Source of the DNA: Mangrovimonas sp. TPBH4
GTDB taxonomy: Bacteria > Bacteroidota > Bacteroidia > Flavobacteriales > Flavobacteriaceae
Direction of reading: 5' to 3'
NCBI RefSeq assembly: GCF_001280505.1
Contig: NZ_LBIO01000042.1
Location: forward strand, 331,433-395,432
Length of the DNA stretch: 64,000 nucleotides
Positions within the stretch are counted from its first letter, which is position 1; every line of letters starts with the position of its first letter. The translations under genes and the position numbers were made by a program. The notes beneath the pieces were generated by a model. The model searched no databases. It worked only from the letters and a program-made list of their open reading frames with translations, and was not told where the DNA came from. Below, in pieces: positions 18,124 through 27,460 of the stretch.

Positions 18124-19656
18124 ATGTCGAGCACAACTTTAAAACCGCACCAAAAAGAACTTTTTGGACAGCCAATAGGCCTTTACATATTGTTCCTTAC
18201 AGAAATGTGGGAACGTTTTTCATATTATGGGATGAGAGCCATATTGGTATTATACATGACGGCTTCCACAATGGGAGACGATCCAAGAGGTGCTGGTTTA
18301 GGTTGGACGAGTCAAGAAGCCTTGGCGCTTTATGGTTGGTATACCATGTTGGTGTATGTAATGTCAATTCCAGGAGGGATGATTGCCGATAAATTAATTG
18401 GGCAAAAGAAAGCGGTTTTATGGGGAGCCATTATTCTATGTTTAGGGCATGGTGTTTTGGTGCTCACCGATACTTGGGCCTTTTACACTGGTCTTGGTCT
18501 CGTGATTCTCGGGGTTGGTTTGTTGAAGCCGAATATATCCACCATGGTTGGAGGACTTTATAAAGAAGGGGACATCCGTAGAGATAAAGGATTCAGTATT
18601 TTCTATATCGGGATTAACTTAGGGTCTTTATTGGCAACACTTATTGTTGGAATTGTGGTGAAATTTTATGGATGGCATGCAGGTTTCGGATTGGCCGGAA
18701 TTGTGATGCTATTAGGGTTGTTGAATTATTTATACGGACAAAAATACTTGTCGCAGGTTGGTAATCATGAGCCTAGTACCGGTTCGGCTGATGAGATTTC
18801 TTATGGTGAATTGTATGGGAAATTGGGAAGTTCTCCAAAACAATTAGTAATCACTTTGGTTCTATTGTTGGTTTCCTTTTACGGATGGTATGCCTTAGGT
18901 TGGGCCTATGGTTTGCTATTTATCTTCCTTACGGCTATTACAGCTTTGTTAATGATGATTTATAAAGAATTGGACTCGCAGGTTTTTAAAGATCGTTTCT
19001 TGGTGCTATTGTTATCATTTATCATGGTAATTGTGTTTTGGGGAGCCTTTGAACAAGCAGGTGGTTTGATGAACTTGTATACCGATACTAAAACAGATCG
19101 TGTTTTGTTTGGGATGGAAATTCCAACGATTATGTTTCAAAGTTTGAATGCTGGGTTTATCATTATTTTCGCGACGGTTGTAGCATCTATATGGGCGAAG
19201 CGCAAGTTAAAAGGTAAAGAAGCCTCTTCATTGTTTAAAATGGCTTTGGGTATTATCATTATGGGCTTCGGTTTCCTATTTATGGTATTTGCTGCGATGC
19301 AATTTGAGAAATCAGGAACTTCAAGTATGCTTTGGTTGGTAATGGCTTACTTGTTCCATACAATAGGGGAGTTATGTCTATCACCAGTAGCTTTGTCTTT
19401 CATTACAAAATTAACGCCGGTAAAATATGCGTCATTAATGATGGGAGTTTACTTTGCTGCCACTGGATTGGGAAGTAAAGTAGCAGGAATTGTTGGAGAG
19501 TCTGCCAGTGATTTTGGTGAATACACCGTGTTCCTGGGAATTTTGATTTTCACAATCATTGTAGGAACATTGTTTATCCTTGTTTTAAAGCCGTTGAAAC
19601 GTTTGACGCACGGTGCGGAGGATAATGAAAGAATGATGCACAGCGATGAAGTTTAA
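18124..19656 (+). CDS. POT-family proton-dependent peptide transporter
   Basis: A 510-residue major facilitator with about 14 membrane segments. The family's ExxERFxYYG motif ('EMWERFSYYGMRA', about residues 22-34) marks a proton-coupled di/tripeptide symporter of the inner membrane. 'GGLYKEGDIRRDKGFSIFYIGINLGSL' matches the second POT signature. Normal length for bacterial POT. It lies 42 bp before a second POT gene on the same strand, so both are likely cotranscribed. Confidence 0.93.
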   Translation: MSSTTLKPHQKELFGQPIGLYILFLTEMWERFSYYGMRAILVLYMTASTMGDDPRGAGLGWTSQEALALYGWYTMLVYVMSIPGGMIADKLIGQKKAVLWGAIILCLGHGVLVLTDTWAFYTGLGLVILGVGLLKPNISTMVGGLYKEGDIRRDKGFSIFYIGINLGSLLATLIVGIVVKFYGWHAGFGLAGIVMLLGLLNYLYGQKYLSQVGNHEPSTGSADEISYGELYGKLGSSPKQLVITLVLLLVSFYGWYALGWAYGLLFIFLTAITALLMMIYKELDSQVFKDRFLVLLLSFIMVIVFWGAFEQAGGLMNLYTDTKTDRVLFGMEIPTIMFQSLNAGFIIIFATVVASIWAKRKLKGKEASSLFKMALGIIIMGFGFLFMVFAAMQFEKSGTSSMLWLVMAYLFHTIGELCLSPVALSFITKLTPVKYASLMMGVYFAATGLGSKVAGIVGESASDFGEYTVFLGILIFTIIVGTLFILVLKPLKRLTHGAEDNERMMHSDEV

Positions 19657-19697
19657 GCCTTCTCGTTATACCAAACTATACTAAGCTAAAATTACAT

Positions 19698-21806
19698 ATG
19701 AATACGGATATTGAAAATCTTTTTAAGGATAAGGTGCTAGGGCACCCGGCAGGATTGTTTGTACTGTTTTTTACTGAAATGTGGGAGCGTTTTTCCTTCT
19801 ATGGGATGCGAGTACTTTTGGTGAATTTCTTGACCATGGCATTGATTGGATACAATCCAGGTTGGGAGTGGTCTGTTGAAAATGCGGGGGCACTTTTTGG
19901 AACTTACGCCATGTTACTTTATATCACTCCAATTGTTGGGGGAATTGTTGCCGATAAAATCACTGGTTACCGTTGGGCGGTTATTATTGGGGCCTTAATT
20001 ATGACGCTGGGTCATGCTTCCATGGCTCTGGAAACTGAATTTTCTCTGTATTTGGGTCTTGCCCTATTGGTAATAGGAACTGGTTTTTTCAAACCTAATA
20101 TTACATCAATTATTTCTGGGATGTATAAAGATAACCCTGAGAAAAAGGACGGGGCTTATACAATTTTCTACATGGGAGTTAACGCCGGTGCCTTTTTTGG
20201 GATGATGCTTTGTGGCTATCTAGCTGAAAAAATAGGTTGGTCTTATGGATTTGGGTTAGCAGGTGTATTCATGTTGTTGGGGACACTTCAGTTTGGTTTT
20301 TCAGGAAAGTTGTTTGGAGCTATTGGAGCAAAACCTTCCAAAGAACAAAAAGCCTTTGAAACTAAAGAGCAAAAAACGGAAGACCTTGGTGAAGAAGCTA
20401 ATGTAGGAAAAGAGAATCCGTTTACTGTTTTAGATAAAATATTGATAGTGGTATGTTCGGTGATTGGGCTAGGATATGCCATCAATGACCCTATGTCTAA
20501 AATTGCAGGGATAGATATCTTCTCTGCATTCAAAATGGGGGATTTGGAAGGTCAGTATACTGCAATTTTATTTGCATTGGTATTGTTCTTAATACTGGTT
20601 ATTGGCCGTATTATGCGTTATACGCCAGTAGTGAGAGACCGTATGTTCGCCTTTATCATTTTTGCCTTTTTTACTGTATTCTTCTGGTTGTCCTTTGAGC
20701 AAGGTGCCTCTTCATTGGTTATTTTTGCTAGGGATAATGTAGATAGAATGCTCAGTGGTGGTGCAGCTACAACATTTAATATTGTTAATACTTTACTTAC
20801 AGTAGTACCTTTATTAATCATTTCGTGGGTGTTAATTTTACTTTGGAAAAAGACGTTCAAGAAAATACCTGGATCTAATATTGTATTGGTAATTTGTTTT
20901 GTGTTTATGTGGGGTATTGTAGGTTGGATGTTGAACAGGGATTTTAACACAACTGCATATGATGTAAATTATATGGCTATTGAGCGTCCTGTATTGGATG
21001 ACAAAGGCGTGCAAATGAAAGATGAAAAAGGTGAATTGCAATTTAAGTATATCGCCATTGGAGAGGGTACAAAGGTGGCAGATACGGATAAGGTAGTAGA
21101 ACGTACTGTTTCTATTGCTGAGCCAATTGAGTTTGCTCTTGGAGATGAAATCCATATGATAAGCAAAAACAATGAAGGGACTGCTTTTGGTTACTTGGAT
21201 GCCGAGCGTTTGGAAACAGCAAGGTTGCAAGCTAAATCTTTAAATAGAGATTCTGCTGTTGTGAAGGCTAAAGTAGCTCAAATTAAGGATAGTGAGGTTG
21301 AGATTACCGTTTCTTGGTTTAGTATTCTTAATTCATTCTTTATAATTGTGTTTGCATCTTTCTTTTCAAAATGGTGGGAGAGCAAATACAATCCGTCAGC
21401 TGCTGCAAAGTACGCTCTTGGTTTAATCATCATGGGAGTAGGATTTGGACTTTTAGCATGGGGAGCCAGTGGTGTTGAAGGTACAATGAAGGTGAGCATG
21501 ATCTGGTTGATTTTGGCCTATCTGTTCCATACCTTGGGAGAGCTATGTTTGTCTCCGGTGGGACTGTCCTATGTGAGTAAATTGGTGCCGGCAAGAATGA
21601 TTGCTTTAATGTTTGGTATGTGGTATTTGGCTATTGCTATTGGTAACAAATTGGCTGCTGTATTGGGAGGTCAGATTGAGAATATTACGGAAGCATATAA
21701 CTTGTCTACATTCTTTTTAATATTCACCATTGTGCCTATGGTTGCAGGTGTACTGGTATTTGCCTTAAACCCACTTCTTAAAAAACTAATGCACGGGGTG
21801 CGATAA
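19698..21806 (+). CDS. POT-family peptide transporter with large loop insertion
   Basis: A 702-residue paralogue of the preceding transporter, with the same motifs ('EMWERFSFYGMRV'; 'GMYKDNPEKKDGAYTIFYMGVNAGAF'). It is about 190 residues longer. Most of the extra length is one hydrophilic block at about residues 414-538 between two late transmembrane helices, rich in Lys, Asp and Glu with beta-like spacing ('FKYIAIGEGTKVADTDK', 'AFGYLDAERLE'). Another short charged insert lies near 215-235. The block is probably a soluble domain on one side of the membrane. Ends before a clear terminator. Confidence 0.9.
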   Translation: MNTDIENLFKDKVLGHPAGLFVLFFTEMWERFSFYGMRVLLVNFLTMALIGYNPGWEWSVENAGALFGTYAMLLYITPIVGGIVADKITGYRWAVIIGALIMTLGHASMALETEFSLYLGLALLVIGTGFFKPNITSIISGMYKDNPEKKDGAYTIFYMGVNAGAFFGMMLCGYLAEKIGWSYGFGLAGVFMLLGTLQFGFSGKLFGAIGAKPSKEQKAFETKEQKTEDLGEEANVGKENPFTVLDKILIVVCSVIGLGYAINDPMSKIAGIDIFSAFKMGDLEGQYTAILFALVLFLILVIGRIMRYTPVVRDRMFAFIIFAFFTVFFWLSFEQGASSLVIFARDNVDRMLSGGAATTFNIVNTLLTVVPLLIISWVLILLWKKTFKKIPGSNIVLVICFVFMWGIVGWMLNRDFNTTAYDVNYMAIERPVLDDKGVQMKDEKGELQFKYIAIGEGTKVADTDKVVERTVSIAEPIEFALGDEIHMISKNNEGTAFGYLDAERLETARLQAKSLNRDSAVVKAKVAQIKDSEVEITVSWFSILNSFFIIVFASFFSKWWESKYNPSAAAKYALGLIIMGVGFGLLAWGASGVEGTMKVSMIWLILAYLFHTLGELCLSPVGLSYVSKLVPARMIALMFGMWYLAIAIGNKLAAVLGGQIENITEAYNLSTFFLIFTIVPMVAGVLVFALNPLLKKLMHGVR

Positions 21807-21831
21807 TCGATAAAAAAGTTAAATTAACTGT

Positions 21832-21859
21832 AAAATGCTCCTTACGAGGAGCATTTTTT
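21832..21859 (+). terminator. Terminator after the POT transporter pair
   Basis: AAAATGCTCC / GGAGCATTTT stem with a short TTACGA loop, followed by a T-run. Confidence 0.88.
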
Positions 21860-21893
21860 GTAAGTTAGAAGATATTATTACAACAAAGGATTT

Positions 21894-22442
21894 ATGAAAA
21901 AACTAGGATATATTGTACTATTGGCGGTGTTAACCTCTGTAAGTAGTATTGCCCAAGAAATTAATTGGGTGACTTTGGATGAAGCTTTGGAATTGCAAAA
22001 GAAAAAGCCTAAAAAGATTATGATGGATGTCTATACCAATTGGTGTGGTCCTTGTAAGATGTTGGATAGGAATACTTTTCATAATCCAGATGTGGTGGAT
22101 TTTGTAAACGAAAATTATTACGCGGTAAAATTTAATGCAGAGGGGAATGAAACTGTGAATTATGATGGTAAAACCTTTTCCAACAAAAATTATGACCCGG
22201 CCTTAGCAAATCGCAGAAATGGGGTGCACGATCTAACGTTGTACCTTAAGGTGAGTGCTTACCCTACCATAGTGTTCTTTGATGAGGAAGGGAAGATTTT
22301 GGCGCCAATACGAGGCTATCAGAAGCCACAGCAATTGGAATTGTATTTGAAACTTTTCAACTCCGATGAGCATGTCAATATGAAATCTCAAGAAGATTTC
22401 AATACTTATTACAACGCTTTTCAACCTGAATTTAAAGGATAA
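21894..22442 (+). CDS. Exported thioredoxin-fold protein
   Basis: A 182-residue protein with a signal peptide (to about Ala20) and a thioredoxin domain carrying the redox motif WCGPC at residues 50-54 and the cis-Pro in 'SAYPTIVFFDEEG'. An insertion of about 20 residues ('NYDGKTFSNKNYDPALANR') between strand and helix is seen in DUF255/thioredoxin_7-like periplasmic members. Role: disulfide reduction or exchange in the periplasm; the partner is unknown. An AAAGGA ribosome site precedes the ATG. It converges with comEC and ends 5 bp from it. Confidence 0.85.
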   Translation: MKKLGYIVLLAVLTSVSSIAQEINWVTLDEALELQKKKPKKIMMDVYTNWCGPCKMLDRNTFHNPDVVDFVNENYYAVKFNAEGNETVNYDGKTFSNKNYDPALANRRNGVHDLTLYLKVSAYPTIVFFDEEGKILAPIRGYQKPQQLELYLKLFNSDEHVNMKSQEDFNTYYNAFQPEFKG

Positions 22443-22447
22443 AATAT

Positions 22448-24487
22448 TTAGTTCGTGATTATAAAAGCTCCCTTTTCACTGGTTTGGTGGAAGGGGAGCT
22501 TTTCTTTTTTACAGGTAGTTTTCCAAGCTTCAATGTAGGATCTGTAGTTGCTTCCGTCTGCAATGATGGATTGAGGGTGAATGGAATCAATGACTCTTTT
22601 AAGATTAATTTTAGGGGAATTTCTAAGGAGTAGATAATAGGGTTTGAATTTGGATACATTATAGACGCCTAAGCTGTCAATGACTAACAGTGATTTGTTG
22701 TTGATCATATAGAGGTCTTTAAGTGGACCTTGTTCCATACTTGAAATGAAATTTTCTACTCTATAGTTCTGAAGCATTTTGTCTTTAGAGAATTTGAATC
22801 TGTCCAAATTATGGTTTACCTCGAGTTGTTCATTTTTGTGTATTGAAAGGATGCTGTGTCTGCTTTTATGAAATACTATAAAGGCATCTCTACTTGTGGA
22901 ATGTTTATTGAAGATAAAGGCAATTTGCAATGAAATTATAGCCAATAACATCCAGGCGAGTCTGTTAAAGTCTCTTTTGCGCCAATACCTTACTGAGGTT
23001 ATAATTAGTAAATAGAATGCAACAACCATGAAACTGGAGATAGCAATGTCTTTGATGATATATGCTTCCTTCGCGGCTGTCCAAGCAACCACAGATTGCA
23101 TATAGTTGGATAAATGGTGAAACACATCTGTAACAAACCCTATAGGGAGGTTAACAAGAGATAGGAACACGACTAAAATACCGCATCCAAGGAGCAAGCC
23201 TAAAATTGGAATAACAAGTAAGTTGGATACAAAAAATAGTAAAGGCGCTTGGTGGAAGTAGTAAATACTTAAAGGAAGTACACCAAATTGTGCAGCTATG
23301 GTTACCGTTAAGACATTCCAAAACAATTTGTCAATTTTTGTTTTTGGTGAATACAGTTGATTCAGGAGTGGTTGTATGGTAACAATGGCTATTACGGCCA
23401 AATAACTTAGCTGGAAACCAACATCAAACAATAACATTGGTTTGAAAAGTAACAGAATAAAAATAGAAATGGCAAGCGTATTGTAAATGTTTGCAGGACG
23501 CTTTAAGTTCATGCCAATACTCACAACACAAAACATTGTGACAGCCCTCGTAACTGAGGGAGATAATCCCGATATTAGGGCAAATATCCAAAGCAGCACA
23601 ATTGTAATAATTGTTTTATAAAGCTTACCTAGGCGAAAGCGTTCTATGGGCCTTAAAATTAAATTCAAAAGGAGTAATATAATTCCAACATGTAAACCAG
23701 AAATAGCCAATATGTGGACGGCGCCAGCCTTGGTGAACTGTTCGTAAGTTTCAGGGCTAATGTTTTGTCGTTGTCCCAACAATAAGGCGCTCAAAATAGC
23801 TGAATCCTCTTTTGAGAGTTGTGTGTTTTCCAGCCGGTTTAAAATGTGTTGCCTAATGAGGGCGGCGTATCCAAAAATGGTGTGCGGTTGAGCGCTAAGG
23901 GAAAGTATTTCTTTTCTATTGGTGGATATCTGATGGTGAATGTATTGTTTTTCTAAATAGGCCTTGTAATTAAATTGATTGGGATTTAACGGAGGATTTA
24001 AGTCGTTCAGAAGGGATTTTACAGAAATGATTTCGTCAATTTTGAATGGCTTGTAAAGCGAATCTATTTCAATATTCAATAAGGTTTTTCCACGAACAGG
24101 AATGGAATCAATTTTAAGAAGATCTACCACATATTTCTCGTGATAGGTACTTGGTTTTAATTGTTCACGTACCCTAAGGACTAATCTAGATGGAGTTGCT
24201 TTGTCCTTAAGAATGATGTTTGAATAATGGTTTTTGAAGTTTCTTTGATTGTGGAAATGAAAGGTGGAAACTCCCAAAAAGAAAGTCGTACACAGGGCTG
24301 CAATTCCAAAGCTTGTGGGATGTTCCAGTTTGTGTTTTGAAACACGATGGAGGGTAAAGAGTAGTAGGAGACCTCCAAGTGTGGCCGTGGCCGCAAGGTT
24401 GAATGGAATATTGTAGTAATATGAAGCTACAATGCCTAAAATAAGGCAAACTGTAAGTTTAATGATTGGAAAACGTAGTAACTTCAT
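22448..24487 (-). CDS. comEC: ComEC/Rec2-family DNA-uptake channel protein
   Basis: About 679 residues. N-terminal membrane segments and a DUF4131 region (about 1-190) are followed by the Competence domain of many transmembrane helices. The family core 'ILSALLLGQRQNISPETYEQFTKAGAVHILAISGLHVGIILLL' is present, as is 'LSGLSPSVTRAVTMFCV'. The C-terminal 170 residues after the last helix hold a reduced beta-lactamase-like region without an HxHxDH metal motif, as is frequent in this phylum. Role: transport of single-stranded DNA across the inner membrane in natural transformation. ATG at 24487 is preferred over TTG at 24502. Confidence 0.9.
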   Translation of the reverse strand: MKLLRFPIIKLTVCLILGIVASYYYNIPFNLAATATLGGLLLLFTLHRVSKHKLEHPTSFGIAALCTTFFLGVSTFHFHNQRNFKNHYSNIILKDKATPSRLVLRVREQLKPSTYHEKYVVDLLKIDSIPVRGKTLLNIEIDSLYKPFKIDEIISVKSLLNDLNPPLNPNQFNYKAYLEKQYIHHQISTNRKEILSLSAQPHTIFGYAALIRQHILNRLENTQLSKEDSAILSALLLGQRQNISPETYEQFTKAGAVHILAISGLHVGIILLLLNLILRPIERFRLGKLYKTIITIVLLWIFALISGLSPSVTRAVTMFCVVSIGMNLKRPANIYNTLAISIFILLLFKPMLLFDVGFQLSYLAVIAIVTIQPLLNQLYSPKTKIDKLFWNVLTVTIAAQFGVLPLSIYYFHQAPLLFFVSNLLVIPILGLLLGCGILVVFLSLVNLPIGFVTDVFHHLSNYMQSVVAWTAAKEAYIIKDIAISSFMVVAFYLLIITSVRYWRKRDFNRLAWMLLAIISLQIAFIFNKHSTSRDAFIVFHKSRHSILSIHKNEQLEVNHNLDRFKFSKDKMLQNYRVENFISSMEQGPLKDLYMINNKSLLVIDSLGVYNVSKFKPYYLLLRNSPKINLKRVIDSIHPQSIIADGSNYRSYIEAWKTTCKKEKLPFHQTSEKGAFIITN
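22463..22503 (+). terminator. Terminator of the thioredoxin gene embedded in the 3' end of comEC
   Basis: A 17-bp stem with a few G-T pairs (AAAAGCTCCC.. / ..GGGAGCTTTT) and a 7-base loop is followed on the plus strand by TTTCTTTTTT. It lies within the last 20 codons of the opposite-strand comEC. Confidence 0.75.
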
Positions 24488-24513
24488 ACTTAAAGTTACC
24501 AAATTTTATCAAA

Positions 24514-25014
24514 CTATAAGACTCTACGTGCCTGAACAAAAGCGTAATACCAATATCGTTCTGCCAAATTGGAGATTATGACGCCCTTGCTAGTGCTGGC
24601 ATGGATAAATTCAACGTAATCACCTCTTGCTTGGGTAACCAGGGCAACGTGGTTGACTTTTCGGCTGTTTTTACTAGTTGCAAAAAATAGCAAATCCCCT
24701 TTTTGCACTTCTTTTAAATCAATCCAGTCTCCAGTTGTAGACATTGAGCCCGTGGTTCTAGGGAGTTGGATATTTTCACTTTTAAAGGCTGTGGTCACTA
24801 AGCCCGAGCAGTCCATTCCCTTTTTTGTGGTGCCTCCATATTTGTATTTTACACCATCAAATTGCATGGCGTATTTTACAATTTTGTCCGCAGTTTTGGA
24901 GTCGGCGGCTTTTGTGGTTTTGGTTGTTTTTGGAGAGTTGTTTCTTGCGCGTTTGGAGGATTTACAGCTACTGAAACTGATAAGTAGAATTAATAAAAGG
25001 GCAATTTTTTTCAT
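24514..25014 (-). CDS. NlpC/P60 peptidoglycan hydrolase, lipoprotein
   Basis: A 166-residue protein with a lipoprotein signal (Cys17 in 'SFSSCKSS'), a Lys/Thr-rich linker and an NlpC/P60 domain. The Cys-His-His triad is visible: Cys69 in 'MDCSGLV', His122 in 'VNHVAL' and His138 in 'FIHAS'. The family cuts the D-Glu to meso-DAP bond of stem peptides. It would act in the periplasm anchored to a membrane. It lies between lpxB and comEC on the same strand. A 9-bp inverted repeat surrounds its probable promoter. Confidence 0.9.
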   Translation of the reverse strand: MKKIALLLILLISFSSCKSSKRARNNSPKTTKTTKAADSKTADKIVKYAMQFDGVKYKYGGTTKKGMDCSGLVTTAFKSENIQLPRTTGSMSTTGDWIDLKEVQKGDLLFFATSKNSRKVNHVALVTQARGDYVEFIHASTSKGVIISNLAERYWYYAFVQARRVL

Positions 25015-25018
25015 TCAG

Positions 25019-25067
25019 GGACTTTTAATTTTTTTAAATGTATTAATTTCTTATAAACTAAAAGTCC
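25019..25067 (-). promoter_or_regulatory. Inverted repeat around the promoter of the NlpC/P60 gene
   Basis: GGACTTTTA (25019-25027) and TAAAAGTCC (25059-25067) form a perfect 9-bp inverted repeat with a 31-base spacer that contains TACATTTA on the minus strand (7 of 8 to the -7 box). One arm ends 4 bases before the ATG. It could be an operator or an RNA hairpin near the ribosome site. Confidence 0.3.
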
Positions 25068-25149
25068 TCTGGCATGAAATTATGTTTTATATGGTCTTTG
25101 AAGCTAATGATTATTTTTACTTAAGTTCTCTTGATTTGTTGTGACGAAT

Positions 25150-26262
25150 TTATGAGATGTCTTTAAAAATCAACTCTGCAGTGTTTTGGCTAGCTCCTTT
25201 GCCTCCCAATTTTTTTTCTAGATCGTAATAATCCAAAAAGAATTTCACACGTTCGTAATCATCTAGAATCTTATGAAGTTCTTCCTTTAAGCGGGGAGTA
25301 TTGAAGTCGTCTTGAATAAGTTCGGTGACCACTTCCTTGTCCATTATCAGGTTGACCAGTGAAATGTACTTGATGTGTTTTACCAAGCGCTTCCCAATTT
25401 GGTAGGAGAGCCAACTGCCTTTGTAACACACCACTTCGGGGACTTTAAACAATGCCGTTTCCAAAGTTGCGGTTCCCGAAGTTACCAAGGCGGCATAGGA
25501 TACACTCAGTAAATCGTAAGTTTCGTTGCTCACAAATGCTACATTGGCCTTTTTGATAAAGCCTTGGTAGAAGCTGCGTTCTTGACTGGGGGCTCCAGCA
25601 ATTACAAATTGGTATTCCGGAAAATCTTCAACGACACTTACCATCACCGATAGCATTTTCTTTATCTCTTGTTTTCTGCTCCCGGGTAGTAAGGCGATAA
25701 TGGGCTTTTCGGTAAGGCCGTGCTCTGCTCTAAAGACATATTCGTCTACTTGTTTGCGATCTCCAATGGCATCGATAAGTGGATGGCCTACAAATTCTAC
25801 TTGGTAGTCATGTTTCTTGTAAAAATCCTTTTCAAAGGGAAGAATGACATACATATTGTCCACATCCCGCTTAATGGCATGAATCCTGTTCTCTTTCCAA
25901 GCCCAAATTTGTGGAGAGATGTAGTACTGTGTCCTGATTCCCTTCTGTTTTGCCCATTTAGCAATGCGCATGTTAAATCCAGGATAATCGATAAAGATTA
26001 TGGTGTCTGGTTGGTATGCTTCAATATCCTTTTTGCAAAAGGAAAGGTTGTTGGCAATAGTGCGTAAATTCATCACAACTTCTGCAAAGCCCATAAAAGC
26101 AAGGTCTTTATAGTGCTTTACCAAATTGTCGCTTACATTTTGCATTAAATCGCCACCCCAAAACCTAAATTCAGCATTCACGTCCAATTGGGACAATGCT
26201 TTCATAAGGTTGGATCCATGAAGGTCTCCTGAGGCTTCCCCTGCAATGATGTAGTATTTCAT
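25150..26262 (-). CDS. lpxB: Lipid-A-disaccharide synthase
   Basis: A 370-residue LpxB (GT19). It joins UDP-2,3-diacylglucosamine and lipid X to give the tetra-acyl disaccharide of lipid A at the inner membrane. Motifs are 'MKYYIIAGEASGDLHG' at the N-terminus, 'YISPQIWAWKENRI', 'VGHPLIDAI', 'LLPGSRKQEIKKML', and 'SGTATLETALFKVPEVVCYK' with the donor-binding site. Length is normal. It is the third gene of a surE / small membrane protein / lpxB unit, 7 bp after the small gene. It shows that the organism makes lipopolysaccharide. Confidence 0.96.
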   Translation of the reverse strand: MKYYIIAGEASGDLHGSNLMKALSQLDVNAEFRFWGGDLMQNVSDNLVKHYKDLAFMGFAEVVMNLRTIANNLSFCKKDIEAYQPDTIIFIDYPGFNMRIAKWAKQKGIRTQYYISPQIWAWKENRIHAIKRDVDNMYVILPFEKDFYKKHDYQVEFVGHPLIDAIGDRKQVDEYVFRAEHGLTEKPIIALLPGSRKQEIKKMLSVMVSVVEDFPEYQFVIAGAPSQERSFYQGFIKKANVAFVSNETYDLLSVSYAALVTSGTATLETALFKVPEVVCYKGSWLSYQIGKRLVKHIKYISLVNLIMDKEVVTELIQDDFNTPRLKEELHKILDDYERVKFFLDYYDLEKKLGGKGASQNTAELIFKDIS

Positions 26263-26269
26263 TTTTGAA

Positions 26270-26554
26270 TTACCAAAATTTTAATAAAAATGTGAATACA
26301 GCAACCAGTATTGTAGCTAGCAAAACACCTCGTGCTCTGTAATCTTGTTTCTTTTTGATGAAAATAAAAAAGGCGACCAAGTTTAGAATCGCTCCAATAC
26401 TTACTAATTTACTAAAAAAGCCTTCAGCCATGGCTTGGTTGATAGTGGTTGAAAAGCCTTCTCCATTTCCAAAAATGTAGACCGCTAATAACAGTCCTAA
26501 AAAATTGGCTGCAAATCCAGTTACAATGCCAATAATAACTTCTTTTTTAATCAT
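26270..26554 (-). CDS. Small three-helix membrane protein, unknown function
   Basis: A 94-residue protein with three hydrophobic helices (about 6-27, 47-65 and 74-92) and a Lys-rich loop (KKKQDYRARG). No family recognised. It overlaps the 3' end of surE by 8 bp and precedes lpxB by 7 bp, so it is translated as part of that operon. Its place suggests an envelope role, but nothing in its sequence proves it. Confidence 0.65.
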   Translation of the reverse strand: MIKKEVIIGIVTGFAANFLGLLLAVYIFGNGEGFSTTINQAMAEGFFSKLVSIGAILNLVAFFIFIKKKQDYRARGVLLATILVAVFTFLLKFW

Positions 26555-27323
26555 TAAAATTCCAAGTGTTTAAATTTTGAATACAATGGTGAGCTGTTAA
26601 ATCAAACTGAACAGGTACCACAGAAACATAACCGTGCTCCAAGGCCCATTCGTCCGTATCTTCACCATGGTCCAAATTTACAAATTTGCCCGTTAACCAA
26701 TAGTATTCGCGCCCCTGTGGACTATGGCGCTTGTCAAATTCCTCGACCCAATTGGCTCTAGCCTGTCTACAAACCTTAATACCTTTAATTTTGTGTTCTG
26801 GTAAGTTGGGAAGGTTGACGTTGAGAACCACATCTTTAGGGAGTTTCTCTTTCAGGACATTCTCTACAATAGTTTTGATAAAACGTCTGGTACCTTCAAA
26901 ATTGGCATTCCAATTATAGTCCAATAATGAAAATCCAATAGCAGGGATTCCCTCTACACCGGCTTCAATGGCAGCACTCATAGTTCCTGAATAAATCACG
27001 TTGATGGACGAATTGGAGCCGTGGTTAATACCCGAGACACATAGGTCTGGTTTGCGCTTCAAAATCTCTCTATTGGCCAGCTTAACACAATCGGCAGGAG
27101 TGCCTGAACAGCTATATTCCGCTTGGGGGCCGTCATCTACAACTACTTTTTCAACAAAAATGGTAGAGTTAACAGTAATGGCATGTCCCATGCCACTTTG
27201 CGGGCTGTCTGGTGCTACCACAACTACCTCCCCAATTTCGTTCATAATACTGATTAAGGTCCTTAATCCTGGGGCGGTAATGCCATCGTCGTTAGTAACT
27301 AAAATGAGCGGTTTTTTTGTCAT
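26547..27323 (-). CDS. surE: 5'/3'-nucleotidase SurE
   Basis: A 258-residue SurE-type metal-dependent phosphatase that removes phosphate from nucleoside monophosphates. The hallmark 'LVTNDDGITAPG' at the N-terminus holds the two metal-binding Asp residues. 'VVVAPDSPQSGMGHAITVNS', 'SGTPADCVKLA' and 'SGINHGSNSSINVIYSGTMSAAIEG' complete the active site. Cytoplasmic. It is the first gene of the unit leading to lpxB and is divergent from the prc gene. Confidence 0.96.
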   Translation of the reverse strand: MTKKPLILVTNDDGITAPGLRTLISIMNEIGEVVVVAPDSPQSGMGHAITVNSTIFVEKVVVDDGPQAEYSCSGTPADCVKLANREILKRKPDLCVSGINHGSNSSINVIYSGTMSAAIEAGVEGIPAIGFSLLDYNWNANFEGTRRFIKTIVENVLKEKLPKDVVLNVNLPNLPEHKIKGIKVCRQARANWVEEFDKRHSPQGREYYWLTGKFVNLDHGEDTDEWALEHGYVSVVPVQFDLTAHHCIQNLNTWNFND

Positions 27324-27460
27324 AGAGGCTTCAATTTTTTCAAAATACTAAATTACACAAAATCATCTGGAAACTCCCGTAAATTCTGGTTTAACAAAAA
27401 ATTAGTAGCATTAGGTTTCTATGGCACAGTTTTTTCTGTTACTTTAGTGAAAAATAAAGT

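Noticed and set aside
24653..25144. A 163-codon plus-strand frame opposite the NlpC/P60 gene
   Set aside because: Antisense shadow of the catalytic NlpC/P60 domain, with no promoter or neighbour support.
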